From Clostridiaceae bacterium (GTDB lineage Bacteria; Bacillota; Clostridia; Acetivibrionales; Acetivibrionaceae), in contig JAAYPF010000116.1 of assembly GCA_012519925.1 (NCBI GenBank), positions 1 through 64,000 of the forward strand: a stretch of 64,000 nt of DNA. Direction: 5' to 3'. The position numbers were made by a program, and so were the translations under genes. Positions within the stretch are counted from its first letter, which is position 1. The number at the start of each line of letters is the position of its first letter. This document shows positions 42,649 to 53,446 of the stretch, piece after piece. The notes under the pieces are model-generated. The model saw only the letters and a program-made list of their open reading frames with translations. It made no database searches and had not been told where the DNA came from.

Positions 42649-43242
42649 TTACTTTAATACATACACTTCAAAATTCTTTAAAACATCACAAAGCTTTGAA
42701 ATAGGTAAACCTACTACGTTAAAGTAGCAGCCTTCAATTCTATCAATAAGTACAGCCCCCAGACCTTGTATGCCATAGGCACCGGCTTTATCTAAGGGCT
42801 CTCCCGAGTCTATATAGGCATTAATTACATCATCCTTTAATTCTTTCATCTTAACTCGAGTCGTTTCAATGCTCTTATCATATCTAAAACTGTTAATATC
42901 AATAACAGCTACGCCTGTCATAACTTCGTGCCAACTTCCGCTAAGGCTTTTAAGCATATTAAAGGCATCCTCTTTATCCCGTGGCTTACCTAAAATTGTG
43001 CCCTCCCGAACTACAACCGTATCGGCTCCAATTACTATAGTCTCTCTATTCAAACTTGAATCTTCAGCTACTACCCTTGCCTTTTCAAAGGCAAGATGCT
43101 GAACAAGTTCCGATGCCTTAAGTCCTCTAGAATTACTCTCATCAACGTCCGACGTCTTTATAACAAAATCCAATCCCAATTGTTTAAGTAATTCAGACCT
43201 TCTTGGCGATTGGGATGCAAGCACAATTTGCATCATTTTCAC
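42649..43242 (-). CDS. maf: Maf family nucleotide pyrophosphatase
   Basis: VLASQSPRRSELLKQLGLDF, IGADTVVV, GAYGIQGLGAVLIDRIEGCYFNVVGLP. Confidence 0.96.
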   Translation of the reverse strand: MKMMQIVLASQSPRRSELLKQLGLDFVIKTSDVDESNSRGLKASELVQHLAFEKARVVAEDSSLNRETIVIGADTVVVREGTILGKPRDKEDAFNMLKSLSGSWHEVMTGVAVIDINSFRYDKSIETTRVKMKELKDDVINAYIDSGEPLDKAGAYGIQGLGAVLIDRIEGCYFNVVGLPISKLCDVLKNFEVYVLK

Positions 43243-43457
43243 CCCATATTAAATGCACTTATTTTTATCATAACTATTATACCCATACCATGTACCCTTT
43301 TTCAACAAAATATAATTATTTTGCCGAACTTTTTACAATTTTCATTCCAAAAAATGACTTAAAAATCATCTTCCAAAAATCTTGAATTTTTCAACTCAAA
43401 GTTTTTATTTGTCATGCTTAAGTATAGTATGCAATTTTCTTCCTGTCCTAATACATT

Positions 43458-44390
43458 TTATTGCTTGTAATTATCCGTAACTTGTTTATTAGTCTCCAGA
43501 TTTTTACTTTCTACAAACTCTGGGGCTAACAAATTCCCTTTTATCTTAGGTACAACAGAATTTAAGTTATCAATTATTTTACTCATTTCACCAACAGTAA
43601 GCTCATTTATCTCCTTCTCTTTAAAGCCCATTTCTTTCAAAATACCCTTTATCACTACACTACTTTCGGAATCGAGCCCCAAGTTTTTTAATTTCTGCTT
43701 AAGATAATTAATTTGTCTCACAGTTGCCATCTTTTTATTTGGTATATTTTCCTTTTTTACTTCTTGATCTTTTTGAATCCTGCTCTCTACCATACTAAAT
43801 TCTTCATCTAGCATTCTTGCTTCTTCAGGATATAACCAATCGTTTTCACCCATCAGCTTCCTGATAATTCTGTCACAAGCACCTGTTATAGTCTTTTCCA
43901 AACCAAATTCCTTATCCTCAAGAAGTTCCTTTCCTATATCAAACAATTCCCAATCACTCAGTGAAAAATTCGGATTCTCTTTTATTTTTGGTCTTCTATT
44001 ATGATAAATAGTCTTCCCATTTTCATCTTTAACCATATTTCTATTTTCAATTTTTTGAGCAAGATACTTTTGAAACCTGTTAAAATAATCAATTTGCTTC
44101 CCGTCAACAATTATCTGTCCAGAAGATATGTCACTTCCTTGAACTTTAATAACAAAAGCAGGAAGTGCAATTTCACCAATTCCAGGGAATTGTGCACTTT
44201 TTTCAGTCAACTTAACAATATCTATATCTTCAATTGAAATACCTTTCTCCTTTGCTTTCTTAAAAAGTCCTTCTGCCTTCATTCTCAATTCTCCACCAAT
44301 TCCCTTATAATAATCCTTATCCTTGCTATATACAATCTCCTGAGGTGTCTCCTTATTTAAATTCTCCGTTGCATTCATTTCAGAAGTCAT
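43458..44390 (-). CDS. Hypothetical protein of unknown function (310 aa)
   Basis: Long ORF with FPGIGEIALPAFVIKVQG..., MGENDWLYPEEARMLDEEFS, ATVRQINYLKQKLKNLGLD; no family confidently recognised. Confidence 0.75.
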   Translation of the reverse strand: MTSEMNATENLNKETPQEIVYSKDKDYYKGIGGELRMKAEGLFKKAKEKGISIEDIDIVKLTEKSAQFPGIGEIALPAFVIKVQGSDISSGQIIVDGKQIDYFNRFQKYLAQKIENRNMVKDENGKTIYHNRRPKIKENPNFSLSDWELFDIGKELLEDKEFGLEKTITGACDRIIRKLMGENDWLYPEEARMLDEEFSMVESRIQKDQEVKKENIPNKKMATVRQINYLKQKLKNLGLDSESSVVIKGILKEMGFKEKEINELTVGEMSKIIDNLNSVVPKIKGNLLAPEFVESKNLETNKQVTDNYKQ

Positions 44391-44753
44391 TTTACCATCT
44401 CCTATGTTTTTATATACATTATTATTAGTTATTTCTATAGAATCTAAATTGGTTTATATTTCTTAAAAGCCCATTAAAAAATACACATTTATTTTTTCCT
44501 CAATTATTGTTTTACTTTAATTGCTTTCGTTTTTCTCTGTTTTTTAGGAAATAAATAGTGTTTATAAAAAAAGTGTTTATAAAATATAGGAATTTTCCGA
44601 TTAATATAATGAATCTTTAGGTTTTCATATTATTTGCACAATATTTATATTTAATTGCCTTTTGTTAATTTTTTTATACTTCTCATTTTGTTATATAGGA
44701 AGTATAATATAATATAGGTAGACAATTATGTAAATGATTGATGGTGATAAGAG

Positions 44754-45380
44754 ATGAAAATAGAAAAAATTAACGATAACAAAATTAAAGTTACAATTAC
44801 ATTAAGCGATTTACAGGAGCGAAATATAGACTTTGAAGCTCTTAACTATAATTCTCCTGCCACCCAGGAATTGTTTTGGGATATGATGGAACAGGCTGAA
44901 ATTCAGTTTGGTTTTAACACCTCTGAATCACAGCTCGCTATTGAGGCATCACCGGATGAATGTGACGGCTTTGTTATATTTATAACCAAACTTGATGACG
45001 ATGGAGATTTTGAATCCATTCAAAAGTATATTAAAAATAGATTTAAGAGATCCGACTTAAGAGTAAAAAAGAAAAGTCGTAAGGTATGTTCATCTATTGT
45101 AATATACTCTTTTGAAGACCTTGAGCACCTTATAAGCTTGTGTAGCACGCTAAAAAGTATATATACCGGTGAAAGTTCATTGTATAAGCTAAAAAGCACC
45201 TATTATATGGTACTTACCAAAAATACCTTCTCAGTAGATAATGTTAAATATTTTGAATCTTTACTTAATGAGTACGGAAAGAAAGTGTCAAACACTGCTT
45301 ATTATGAAGGTTATTTAGAAGAGCATGCACAAAAAATAGCTGAATTTAATGCTTTAGAAATTATTTCCTCTTATTTCTAA
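44754..45380 (+). CDS. mecA: Adaptor protein MecA
   Basis: MKIEKINDNKIKVTITLSDLQERNIDFEALNYNSPATQELFWDMMEQAEIQFGF. Confidence 0.93.
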   Translation: MKIEKINDNKIKVTITLSDLQERNIDFEALNYNSPATQELFWDMMEQAEIQFGFNTSESQLAIEASPDECDGFVIFITKLDDDGDFESIQKYIKNRFKRSDLRVKKKSRKVCSSIVIYSFEDLEHLISLCSTLKSIYTGESSLYKLKSTYYMVLTKNTFSVDNVKYFESLLNEYGKKVSNTAYYEGYLEEHAQKIAEFNALEIISSYF

Positions 45381-45428
45381 CTAAATTTCAATAAGTCTAT
45401 TATTAACGCAACCCTTTATAAGAATTTA

Positions 45429-45471
45429 AAAATCTCGAAAGTAATATTTTGATTTTTACTTCGAGATTTTT
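45429..45471 (+). terminator. Intrinsic terminator of mecA
   Basis: AAAATCTCGAAaGTAA...TTACTTCGAGATTTTT. Confidence 0.75.
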
Positions 45472-45477
45472 ATTTAT

Positions 45478-45541
45478 TATGCTTCTTTCGAACGAAGTGA
45501 AATAGGCAAAAACGAAGGGGCTCGATGCATCTTCGTTTTTA
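45478..45541 (+). repeat. F1 repeat unit (locus c), immediately after the mecA terminator
   Basis: TATGCTTCTTTCGAACGAAGTGAAATAGGCAAAAACGAAGGGGCTCGATGCATCTTCGTTTTTA. Confidence 0.9.
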
Positions 45542-45569
45542 TTAATAAACATATAGTTCCACCTCATTA

Positions 45570-45620
45570 AAACAATCTTTTTTCAACCATCCATTGACCA
45601 CTTCTTTTTATGATCACCTA
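45570..45620 (-). repeat. F2 half copy next to F1 locus c
   Basis: Minus strand TAGGTGATCATAAAAAGAAGTGGTCAATGGATGGTTGAAAAAAG. Confidence 0.65.
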
Positions 45621-45775
45621 AACAAAAAGACACCTTTACTTTTTAATTTATATAATTTAATATAAATTAAAGTATATATGTTACAATATCTAAACATATA
45701 CTTAGTCAATATTTAATTTATTCCCCAACATTCTTTAGCTTTAATATGTGGGAATTAGAATAGGTAGGTTAAAAA

Positions 45776-46321
45776 ATGTCACCAAGGAAAATAGTCCCAA
45801 ACAAATTCGAACAATTTTTGCAAAACAGAAATAGTTTAATTGAGCAGTATTCAAAAGGGGACCTCTCAAAAGATGAGTTTATTGAGGCAAACTATAGATG
45901 CATTAATTCCTTAGATATTAAGCCCTTCCGTAGAATAGACAATGTAAAGAAAGCTTTATACAATTATCAATATTACAATGTACTTGCTAAATATTACCAA
46001 AAGAGAGCCCATGATCTTAATAAAAAAAATAGTTCGAGAGAAGATTTTCTTGAACAATCAAACTACTACTATTCCAAAAAAGATACTGTTACATTAAAAC
46101 TCTTGGATTTAATTGATTTCATAGGCGTTGAAGCCTATTTTGTAAAAGTCAAATCTCCAACACTAAAAAAAAGACTTTTCGAAATTGTATTGTCGGAGTA
46201 CGATAATATAATTCTGCATTCTGTAAATGAATGTATATTAAACAGACTTAGAGAGGAAAAGGTCTTTATAGATGAGGTAAGAAAATCTTTAGTAGACAGC
46301 TATATAAATCAAAAATACTAA
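45776..46321 (+). CDS. DUF6648-like conserved protein of Clostridia (family name from memory)
   Basis: KFEQFLQNRNSLIEQYSKGDLSKDEFIEANYRCINSLDIKPFRRID. Confidence 0.65.
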   Translation: MSPRKIVPNKFEQFLQNRNSLIEQYSKGDLSKDEFIEANYRCINSLDIKPFRRIDNVKKALYNYQYYNVLAKYYQKRAHDLNKKNSSREDFLEQSNYYYSKKDTVTLKLLDLIDFIGVEAYFVKVKSPTLKKRLFEIVLSEYDNIILHSVNECILNRLREEKVFIDEVRKSLVDSYINQKY

Positions 46322-46412
46322 CTTTTACTACAGTTTCTAATTAGGTAGGTTACTAAGTAAGTTAATAATATCGAAAAACCCATTTATTCTCGTATTTTAA
46401 TTGTAACTAATG

Positions 46413-48101
46413 TTAATTAATATCAGACACTTCTAAAATAAAAAAAGTGACATCATCCTTTAAAGCATATTTTCCTGTAAACTCAAATAAACTTCTGCAA
46501 ATCGACTTATTAATATCTTTACAGCTTTTATTACTATTAGTTTTTAACAAATCTATAAGCCTCTCCTTGCTGTAAAAATCCCCTTCAGTATTCCTTGCCT
46601 CAATTAACCCATCAGTATAGAAAAACACTTTATCTTTTGGATCGAGCACTAAAACATTATCTTTGTACTCCCCGTCATAATACTCTGCGAATTTACAGAT
46701 AGGAAAACCGGTTATGTTAATTTCTTCAACTATTCCGCTTTCTTTTATAACTAAAGGTTCTACATTGTGCCCTGCGGACGAATATATTAGTTCCCTTTTT
46801 TTTACATTATACAATCCATATATCATTACAATATAAACTTCCTCACTAAAGTTTGTCTTATTAAAAGATTTATATATGCTGTTTAGAACTTCTGAAGGAT
46901 TAATTGTACCTGACTGGGCATCAATAAGTGTTCTAACTGTCTGGTTTACAAATACTGTTAACATTGCCGCTGGTACACCATGCCCTGACACATCACCGAT
47001 AAACAAGGCAACATTTTCTTCATCACGCTTGAAAACACTATAAAAGTCGCCACTAACCATATCCGCTGCAAAATATCTACTGTCAAATATCACCTCCTTA
47101 TATTTGGGCAACCTTGAAGGATACATTGCCTTTTGGATATCCTTTGCATATCGTAAATCTTCCATCAACTGCTCATTTAGTTTTCTAAGTTCTTGGGTTC
47201 TCTTTTGCACAATCAAGTCTAGGTTGTCAGCATAACTCTTTATCTTGTATTTAGCTTCATAGAGTTCAATATATGGTCTTCTTATATTAGTTATAAAAAT
47301 CACTCTAAAAATCACAAAAAATGCTAAAAACTTATAAATATGACCTAAATAATTATATATATCATAAACACTTGAGTATTGCGTAAATGCCATCTCGCTG
47401 TATATACTCAATACCATTGAAAAAGCTGAAACCAGTTCGAGAGTCTCTTTCTTCAAAAAATATCTGTGAACAAATTTAACTCCACTGATAAAAAACAAGA
47501 AAATAATAACTAACTCAGAATTCTTTTTAAACTCTGTAAGACCTGTTCCTTCCTCATACATAGTTGGAAAAATATCAGGAAACCAAGTAACCGCTATCAA
47601 AATAGCTATACTTACACAAAACGGAACAATAAGGAAAACATTCTTATTAATCTTCTTAGTTGTTTTCCCGATATAACCAGCAAATATAAAACCTGTCGAA
47701 AAAATGAATCTAGAAATAATCCAAAATATTGTAGCTCTGTTAGCAGTGGTGTTTGCAATAAAAAAATCTGGCATTCCCTTATAACTTAATGTGTGAAAGG
47801 CATCAACAAGAGCAACTGTAAGAAAAACACTTCCAAGATAAATAGATTTGAATCTGGCTGTCTGATCATAGGAATAATACGCCACCAAAAAAACCGATAC
47901 AGATACAAGTATACTTGCAAATTCAAATAAATTATGCCATGTAAGATAGGTTGCCACTCCCATGATTTTAGCAAATTCAACCTCTAAATAATATACCATA
48001 TAAAAAGGTATAAGAGGCAAGATGCATAATATAGCAAATATAACAATTACATTGTAAGTATAGTTACTAAAGGTCTTTCTGCTAAGTTTATTAAGCCTCA
48101 T
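46413..48101 (-). CDS. MASE3-like membrane sensor with PP2C/SpoIIE family phosphatase domain
   Basis: N-terminal TM helices with DAFHTLSYKGMP; C-terminal AADMVSGDFYSVF, LFIGDVSGHGVPAAMLT, FYTDGLIEARN. Confidence 0.87.
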   Translation of the reverse strand: MRLNKLSRKTFSNYTYNVIVIFAILCILPLIPFYMVYYLEVEFAKIMGVATYLTWHNLFEFASILVSVSVFLVAYYSYDQTARFKSIYLGSVFLTVALVDAFHTLSYKGMPDFFIANTTANRATIFWIISRFIFSTGFIFAGYIGKTTKKINKNVFLIVPFCVSIAILIAVTWFPDIFPTMYEEGTGLTEFKKNSELVIIFLFFISGVKFVHRYFLKKETLELVSAFSMVLSIYSEMAFTQYSSVYDIYNYLGHIYKFLAFFVIFRVIFITNIRRPYIELYEAKYKIKSYADNLDLIVQKRTQELRKLNEQLMEDLRYAKDIQKAMYPSRLPKYKEVIFDSRYFAADMVSGDFYSVFKRDEENVALFIGDVSGHGVPAAMLTVFVNQTVRTLIDAQSGTINPSEVLNSIYKSFNKTNFSEEVYIVMIYGLYNVKKRELIYSSAGHNVEPLVIKESGIVEEINITGFPICKFAEYYDGEYKDNVLVLDPKDKVFFYTDGLIEARNTEGDFYSKERLIDLLKTNSNKSCKDINKSICRSLFEFTGKYALKDDVTFFILEVSDIN

Positions 48102-48223
48102 AAATGCACCACATTCAAATTCATATATTTTCTATTCTTTTGAATCCCATTTTACCATTTATAAAAAGACTAAGCAAACAAAATATCTTATATTTTAAAT
48201 AATAAAAAACATACTGCATAAAA

Positions 48224-48258
48224 AACCGCAGTTTTACTCAATTAGTAAAACTGCGGTT
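48224..48258 (-). terminator. Intrinsic terminator of lon
   Basis: AACCGCAGTTTTACT / AGTAAAACTGCGGTT perfect 15-bp arms, T-tract on minus. Confidence 0.88.
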
Positions 48259-48284
48259 GAAGAACTATATTTCGAAAATTATAA

Positions 48285-50720
48285 TTACTGTTCAATTATA
48301 GTCTGGGTTTCTTCATGGATTTGAGAAGAGTTTTTGACAACATCAAGCTTCTCATCGCCCTGAACCTTCTTTAAACTTCTCAACTTAGTTTTTGCAAGAG
48401 CTGTATTTAGTACAGTATCCATTTCCTCAGCTATAACGAATTTTATTTTTTTCCTTACAACTTCTGGTATATCCTCAAGATCCTTTTTATTCTCAACAGG
48501 AATTATTACAGTGTCAATTCCTGCTCTGTGTGCTGCAAGTACCTTTTCCTTGAGACCACCTATAGGAAGAACACGACCTCTCAAAGTAATTTCTCCAGTC
48601 ATAGCCACATTTCTCTTTACAGGAATTCCAGTCAAGGCAGATACCATAGCAGTCGCAAGTGTTATACCTGCAGAAGGTCCATCCTTTGGAATTGCACCCT
48701 CCGGCACATGTATATGAATATCATATTTACTATAGAACTCTTTTTCAATCATATATTGTTCTGCCTTCGAACGGATAAAACTCATAGCCGCCCTTGCAGA
48801 TTCCTTCATAACATCTCCAAGTTGACCTGTTAGTTCCAATTTACCGCTACCATCCATTAGATTTACTTCTATAGATAGAGTATCTCCTCCAACAGGAGTC
48901 CATGCTAGACCTGTCGCTATACCTATTTCATCCTTTTCATTGGCTTTTTCGTATCTAAATTTCTTAGTTCCTAAAAGCTTTTCCAAATTTGCTGAAGTAA
49001 CCTTAAAGGATTGTCGTTTTGAAGAGACAAGTTTTTTTGCCACCTTTCTACATACTGTAGCAATCTGCCTTTCTAGATTTCTTACCCCTGCTTCTCTCGT
49101 GTAGCAGTTTATAATATCTCTAACAACCTGCTCATCTATTTTCACACTTCCTTTTTTAAGTCCATGCTCTTCAATCTGTTTTGGGAAAAGATATCTAGTT
49201 GCTATATTAACTTTTTCTTCTTCTGTATAACTTGTAAGAGTTATAACCTCCATCCTGTCTAAAAGCGGTCTAGGAATAGTATCAAGACTATTCGCCGTAG
49301 TAAGAAACAATACATCAGACAGGTCAAAGGGAAGCTCTATATAGTGATCTCTGAAAGCAAAGTTTTGCTCACCATCTAACACTTCAAGCATGGCTGAAGC
49401 CGGGTCACCCCTGAAATCATTACTCATTTTATCTATTTCATCTAGTAGAATAAGCGGATTTTTTGAATCAGCTTGCTTTAAAGCTGAAATAATCCTTCCC
49501 GGCATTGCTCCAACATAAGTTCTTCGGTGTCCTCTTATTTCTGCCTCATCTCTCACTCCACCAAGAGACATTCTGACATAATTTCTATTTAAAGCACGAG
49601 CAATTGATTTTGCTATTGAAGTCTTACCTACTCCAGGAGGTCCTACTAAGCACAGTATTGGTCCCTTTAAGTCGTTTTTTAGTTTTCTTATGGCAAGATA
49701 CTCAATAATTCTTTCTTTCACCTTCTCAAGTCCATAATGGTCCTCGTCTAAAATTGCCTCCGCTCTTTCTAAATCTATTATCTCCTCAGTCTTCTTGTTC
49801 CACGGAATATCAAATATCCAGTCTAAATAGTTCCTGATTACCGACCCTTCGGCTGAACCTGAAGGCATCTTTAATAACCTGTCCAATTCTTTGAGCACCT
49901 TTTTTTCTATCTCTTCACTAAAATTGCCTTCTTTAAGTTTTCTCTTGTACTCCTCTACTTCACCAGTTATACCCTCTTTATCTCCTAACTCAGTCTGTAT
50001 AGCCTTTAATTGCTCTCTAAGATAATATTCCTTCTGCATCTTGTCCATCTGTTTTCTGACTTTAATATTAATGTCCTTTTCAATCTGCATAATGTCTATT
50101 TCTTTAACTAATATCTCTAAAAGTTTTTGTAGACGTACTTTAGGTTGGAACTCATCAAGTATTTCCTGTTTATGTTCAACCTTTAATGACAGATTTGAAG
50201 TTATAATATCCGAAAGCTGATCCGAGTCATCAATACTCATAACAGATAAAACTGTCTCAGGTGAAATCTTGTTATTGTACTTAGAATACTCTTCAAAAGT
50301 AGATACTACTCTTCTCTTAAGAGCTTCTACCTCTATCATACTTTCATCATCATCAACATATATTTTTTCAACCACTTCAGCCATAAAGAACGGTTCTGTC
50401 TGAGTAAAGTCAGATATTTCGGCCCTGCTTATTCCTTCAACCAATACTCTTATGGTATCACCAGGAAGCTTTAACAACTGCTTAACCTTAGATATTGTTC
50501 CAATTCTGTAAACATCGTCAGCATTTGGTGAATCATTTTTTGCATCTCTTTGGGTAACAAGAAAAATAAGCTGATTGTTTATCATAGCTTCTTCTAAAGC
50601 CTTTATCGACTTCACTCTGCCCACATCAAAATGAAGTATCATATAAGGAAATACTGTAAGACCTCTTAGAGGCAGCAAAGGTAATTCCTGTTTCTTTACA
50701 ACCTTTCTTGCTTCAGACAT
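48285..50720 (-). CDS. lon: ATP-dependent protease Lon
   Basis: [72 protein letters not shown]. Confidence 0.98.
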   Translation of the reverse strand: MSEARKVVKKQELPLLPLRGLTVFPYMILHFDVGRVKSIKALEEAMINNQLIFLVTQRDAKNDSPNADDVYRIGTISKVKQLLKLPGDTIRVLVEGISRAEISDFTQTEPFFMAEVVEKIYVDDDESMIEVEALKRRVVSTFEEYSKYNNKISPETVLSVMSIDDSDQLSDIITSNLSLKVEHKQEILDEFQPKVRLQKLLEILVKEIDIMQIEKDINIKVRKQMDKMQKEYYLREQLKAIQTELGDKEGITGEVEEYKRKLKEGNFSEEIEKKVLKELDRLLKMPSGSAEGSVIRNYLDWIFDIPWNKKTEEIIDLERAEAILDEDHYGLEKVKERIIEYLAIRKLKNDLKGPILCLVGPPGVGKTSIAKSIARALNRNYVRMSLGGVRDEAEIRGHRRTYVGAMPGRIISALKQADSKNPLILLDEIDKMSNDFRGDPASAMLEVLDGEQNFAFRDHYIELPFDLSDVLFLTTANSLDTIPRPLLDRMEVITLTSYTEEEKVNIATRYLFPKQIEEHGLKKGSVKIDEQVVRDIINCYTREAGVRNLERQIATVCRKVAKKLVSSKRQSFKVTSANLEKLLGTKKFRYEKANEKDEIGIATGLAWTPVGGDTLSIEVNLMDGSGKLELTGQLGDVMKESARAAMSFIRSKAEQYMIEKEFYSKYDIHIHVPEGAIPKDGPSAGITLATAMVSALTGIPVKRNVAMTGEITLRGRVLPIGGLKEKVLAAHRAGIDTVIIPVENKKDLEDIPEVVRKKIKFVIAEEMDTVLNTALAKTKLRSLKKVQGDEKLDVVKNSSQIHEETQTIIEQ

Positions 50721-51257
50721 TTAACCATCCCCTTACCCTAAATTTATAAAAACTTTTTGTTTCAATTCCATACACCACTACATTTTTACACACATTACAA
50801 ACTCAGTAATAAAATACTTTATGTCGAAAAACAATTCTAATATTTGCCTCATCAGAATTTACAACTTTGATTGCAGTTCCTGCTGCGACATTTTTCTAAC
50901 TTTTCCACATCTTAGTACAAATCACTTGACACATTTTGTTTTTTAATGTTGCTACTTATTTATACCCAAAGAAGTGCATTCAAAACTTTAACATGTGCCT
51001 GACATTACAAGAAACGAATCTTCACTATTATAACCTCTAAACTTTTCAATTTCAATGATTTTATATGGAATTAAAGGGAACTACTGCTTGACAGCAATAA
51101 ATTTTATCCAAAAAACGAATTGCCACTAGTTGGATGAAAATTATTATTTCACAATTATTATATAATACATTGAAAAAATCATAAATAGGTCTAATTACCT
51201 CTTTTTTATGTTAACATAAAAATCCCAGGCTTTTTTGGAAAAAAATAACGCAACCCG

Positions 51258-51286
51258 TTGAACGAATATAATTATTTATGTATAAT
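51258..51286 (+). promoter_or_regulatory. Putative argJ promoter
   Basis: TTGAAC-17 nt-TATAAT. Confidence 0.65.
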
Positions 51287-51324
51287 ACAACTTGATAAAT
51301 CTAAATTAAATTGGAGTGATAAAA

Positions 51325-52530
51325 ATGATAAATGTAATAGATGGCGGAGTAACTGCACCAAAAGGCTTTAAAGCAGCAGGTGTTCCCTGCGGATTAAAAA
51401 ATAATGGTAAAAAGGATTTTGCTGTGGTGTGTTCTAATGATATAGCGGTTGCTTCAGGTGTTTTTACTACTAATGCAGTAAAAGGTCATTCCCTTCAGTT
51501 GACCATGAATCACATTAAAAGCGGATATGCCCAATCGGTTATAATAAACAGTGGTAATGCTAACGCATGTATAGGAGAACAAGGATATAAAGATGCCTTA
51601 GAAATGGCTCAGCTTACTGCTCAACTCCTTCAATGTGATGTAGAAAATGTACTTATCGGCTCTACTGGAGTAATTGGTATACCTCTAAATATGCCAAATA
51701 TCCGTGCTGGCATAAGAACTTCCATAGCAGCCTTATCTACCGAAGGAGGACATGATGCCTCTGAGGCTATTATGACAACAGACCTTGTCTCTAAAGAAAT
51801 TGCCGTGGACTTTGAAATCCAAGGTGAAAGAGTAAGAATCGGGGGCATGGCAAAAGGTTCAGGAATGATACATCCTAATATGGCTACAATGATCGGGGTA
51901 ATAACTACCGATGTAAATATCTCAAGTGGTCTTTTAGATAAAGCACTCAAAGAAGTAGTAGGACATACGTTTAACAGAGTATCGGTTGACGGAGACACAA
52001 GCGTCTGTGATATGGTAGTTATATTAGCCAACGGTGAAGCAGACAATGCAGGAATTCTAAAAGAAGATAACGAATACAAAACCTTTAAATCTGCCTTAGA
52101 ATATGTTTGCAAACATCTTTCGAGAATGATTGCAAAAGACGGAGAAGGAGCTACTAAGCTTATTGAGGTCACTGTTGATGGTGCCATAGACTCCGACGAC
52201 GCTTATAAGGTTGTAAGTGCAGTTGCAAAATCACCCTTGGTAAAAACAGCAATTTTTGGTGAAGATGCCAACTGGGGACGTATTATAACCGCAGTAGGCT
52301 ATTCAGGTGCTGATTTTGATCCAAATCTTATAGATATACATATTGGAGATTTAATGGTATGTCGAAACGGTGTTGCCCTTAAATTTGATGAAGATAAAGC
52401 AAAACAGATATTAAAAGAAAATGAAGTTAAGATTAAAATAAACTTGAAAAAAGGTATTTCAAGCGACAGAATATGGACTTGCGACTTCTCCTATGATTAT
52501 GTAAAAATAAACGGCAGCTATAGATCTTAA
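51325..52530 (+). CDS. argJ: Glutamate N-acetyltransferase / amino-acid acetyltransferase
   Basis: PKGFKAAGVPCGLKNNGKKDFAVV, AKGSGMIHPNMATMIG, DANWGRIITAVGYSG; start refined by GGAGTG RBS. Confidence 0.95.
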   Translation: MINVIDGGVTAPKGFKAAGVPCGLKNNGKKDFAVVCSNDIAVASGVFTTNAVKGHSLQLTMNHIKSGYAQSVIINSGNANACIGEQGYKDALEMAQLTAQLLQCDVENVLIGSTGVIGIPLNMPNIRAGIRTSIAALSTEGGHDASEAIMTTDLVSKEIAVDFEIQGERVRIGGMAKGSGMIHPNMATMIGVITTDVNISSGLLDKALKEVVGHTFNRVSVDGDTSVCDMVVILANGEADNAGILKEDNEYKTFKSALEYVCKHLSRMIAKDGEGATKLIEVTVDGAIDSDDAYKVVSAVAKSPLVKTAIFGEDANWGRIITAVGYSGADFDPNLIDIHIGDLMVCRNGVALKFDEDKAKQILKENEVKIKINLKKGISSDRIWTCDFSYDYVKINGSYRS

Positions 52531-52547
52531 ATGACTATTTATTTATC

Positions 52548-52703
52548 TTAGGTGTTTAAAAATAGTCCTTAATCAACATAGATAGTTCTAACCAAATAAT
52601 AAAGTAATAAAGCTTCAAACATAGGAACATTATTTTGCAAAGCAAAAATGTAAATCAGCTATTTTTGAGTGCCTAGCGGCCAGTTACTTTTTGGAATTAC
52701 CGT
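52548..52703 (-). repeat. F2 dispersed repeat, near full-length, between argJ and cheW
   Basis: TTAGGTGTTTAAAAATAG ... AAGCTTCAAACATAGGAACATTATTTTGCAAAGCAAAAATGTAAATC ... TTTTTGGAATTACC. Confidence 0.85.
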
Positions 52704-52975
52704 GAATTAAATAAACTTTTCATTGCCCATTAACAAATTAATTGATATAATAGTGTTAAGGGCAATTTTATTTCCCTTTTTGTTTTCAAAAGACATCATA
52801 AGCAAATCCTAATAAGCCTGTTTCGGAAATTTATATTGAATTTTCTCAAAAATTATGTAAAACTATTTAGCATTTCCTTTTTTTATAATAGCTTTCTTAT
52901 TACTTATATTATACCTAACAATACTTATTTGTTTATAATTAGTACCAACATCAACAATACTATGGAGGGATTTGT

Positions 52976-53431
52976 ATGGCTTCACAATATGTTGTATTTA
53001 AGTTGGATGATGAACGCTTTGCAGTAGAAATCGAACGAGTTTTAGAAATAATTCACACGCAATCGGTATTTAAGGTTCCTAATTCTCCCCCTTATATTGA
53101 CGGATTAATTAATTTAAGAGGAAAAGTTTACACCTTGTTTAACCTTAGGAAAAAGTTTGAACTTCCGTCTAATGAGGCTAATACAAAAGAATCGAAAGTG
53201 CTAATTGTAAATATTGATTCTAATTATATCGGTATGTCTGTTGATGCTGTAAATGAAATCATTCAAATTGAAGATAGCTCAATAGAAGAAACACCCCCTA
53301 CTCTTGCTAGCAATGCTAAGAATTATATAAAAGGTGTAGCAAAGGTAAACGAAAACCTTGTTCTTTTACTGAATCTAGAAGCACTAATTGAATCATCATC
53401 TGACATAATTACATCCCTTAGTGTAAAGTAA
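52976..53431 (+). CDS. cheW: CheW-like chemotaxis coupling protein
   Basis: YVVFKLDDERFAVEIERVLEIIH, PPYIDGLINLRGKVYTLFNLRKKF. Confidence 0.92.
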   Translation: MASQYVVFKLDDERFAVEIERVLEIIHTQSVFKVPNSPPYIDGLINLRGKVYTLFNLRKKFELPSNEANTKESKVLIVNIDSNYIGMSVDAVNEIIQIEDSSIEETPPTLASNAKNYIKGVAKVNENLVLLLNLEALIESSSDIITSLSVK

Positions 53432-53446
53432 AAGAAAATTTAACTA

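Noticed and set aside
52836-53027. 63-aa plus-strand ORF upstream of cheW
   Set aside because: AT-rich, overlaps the cheW start in another frame, no ribosome-binding site or motif.
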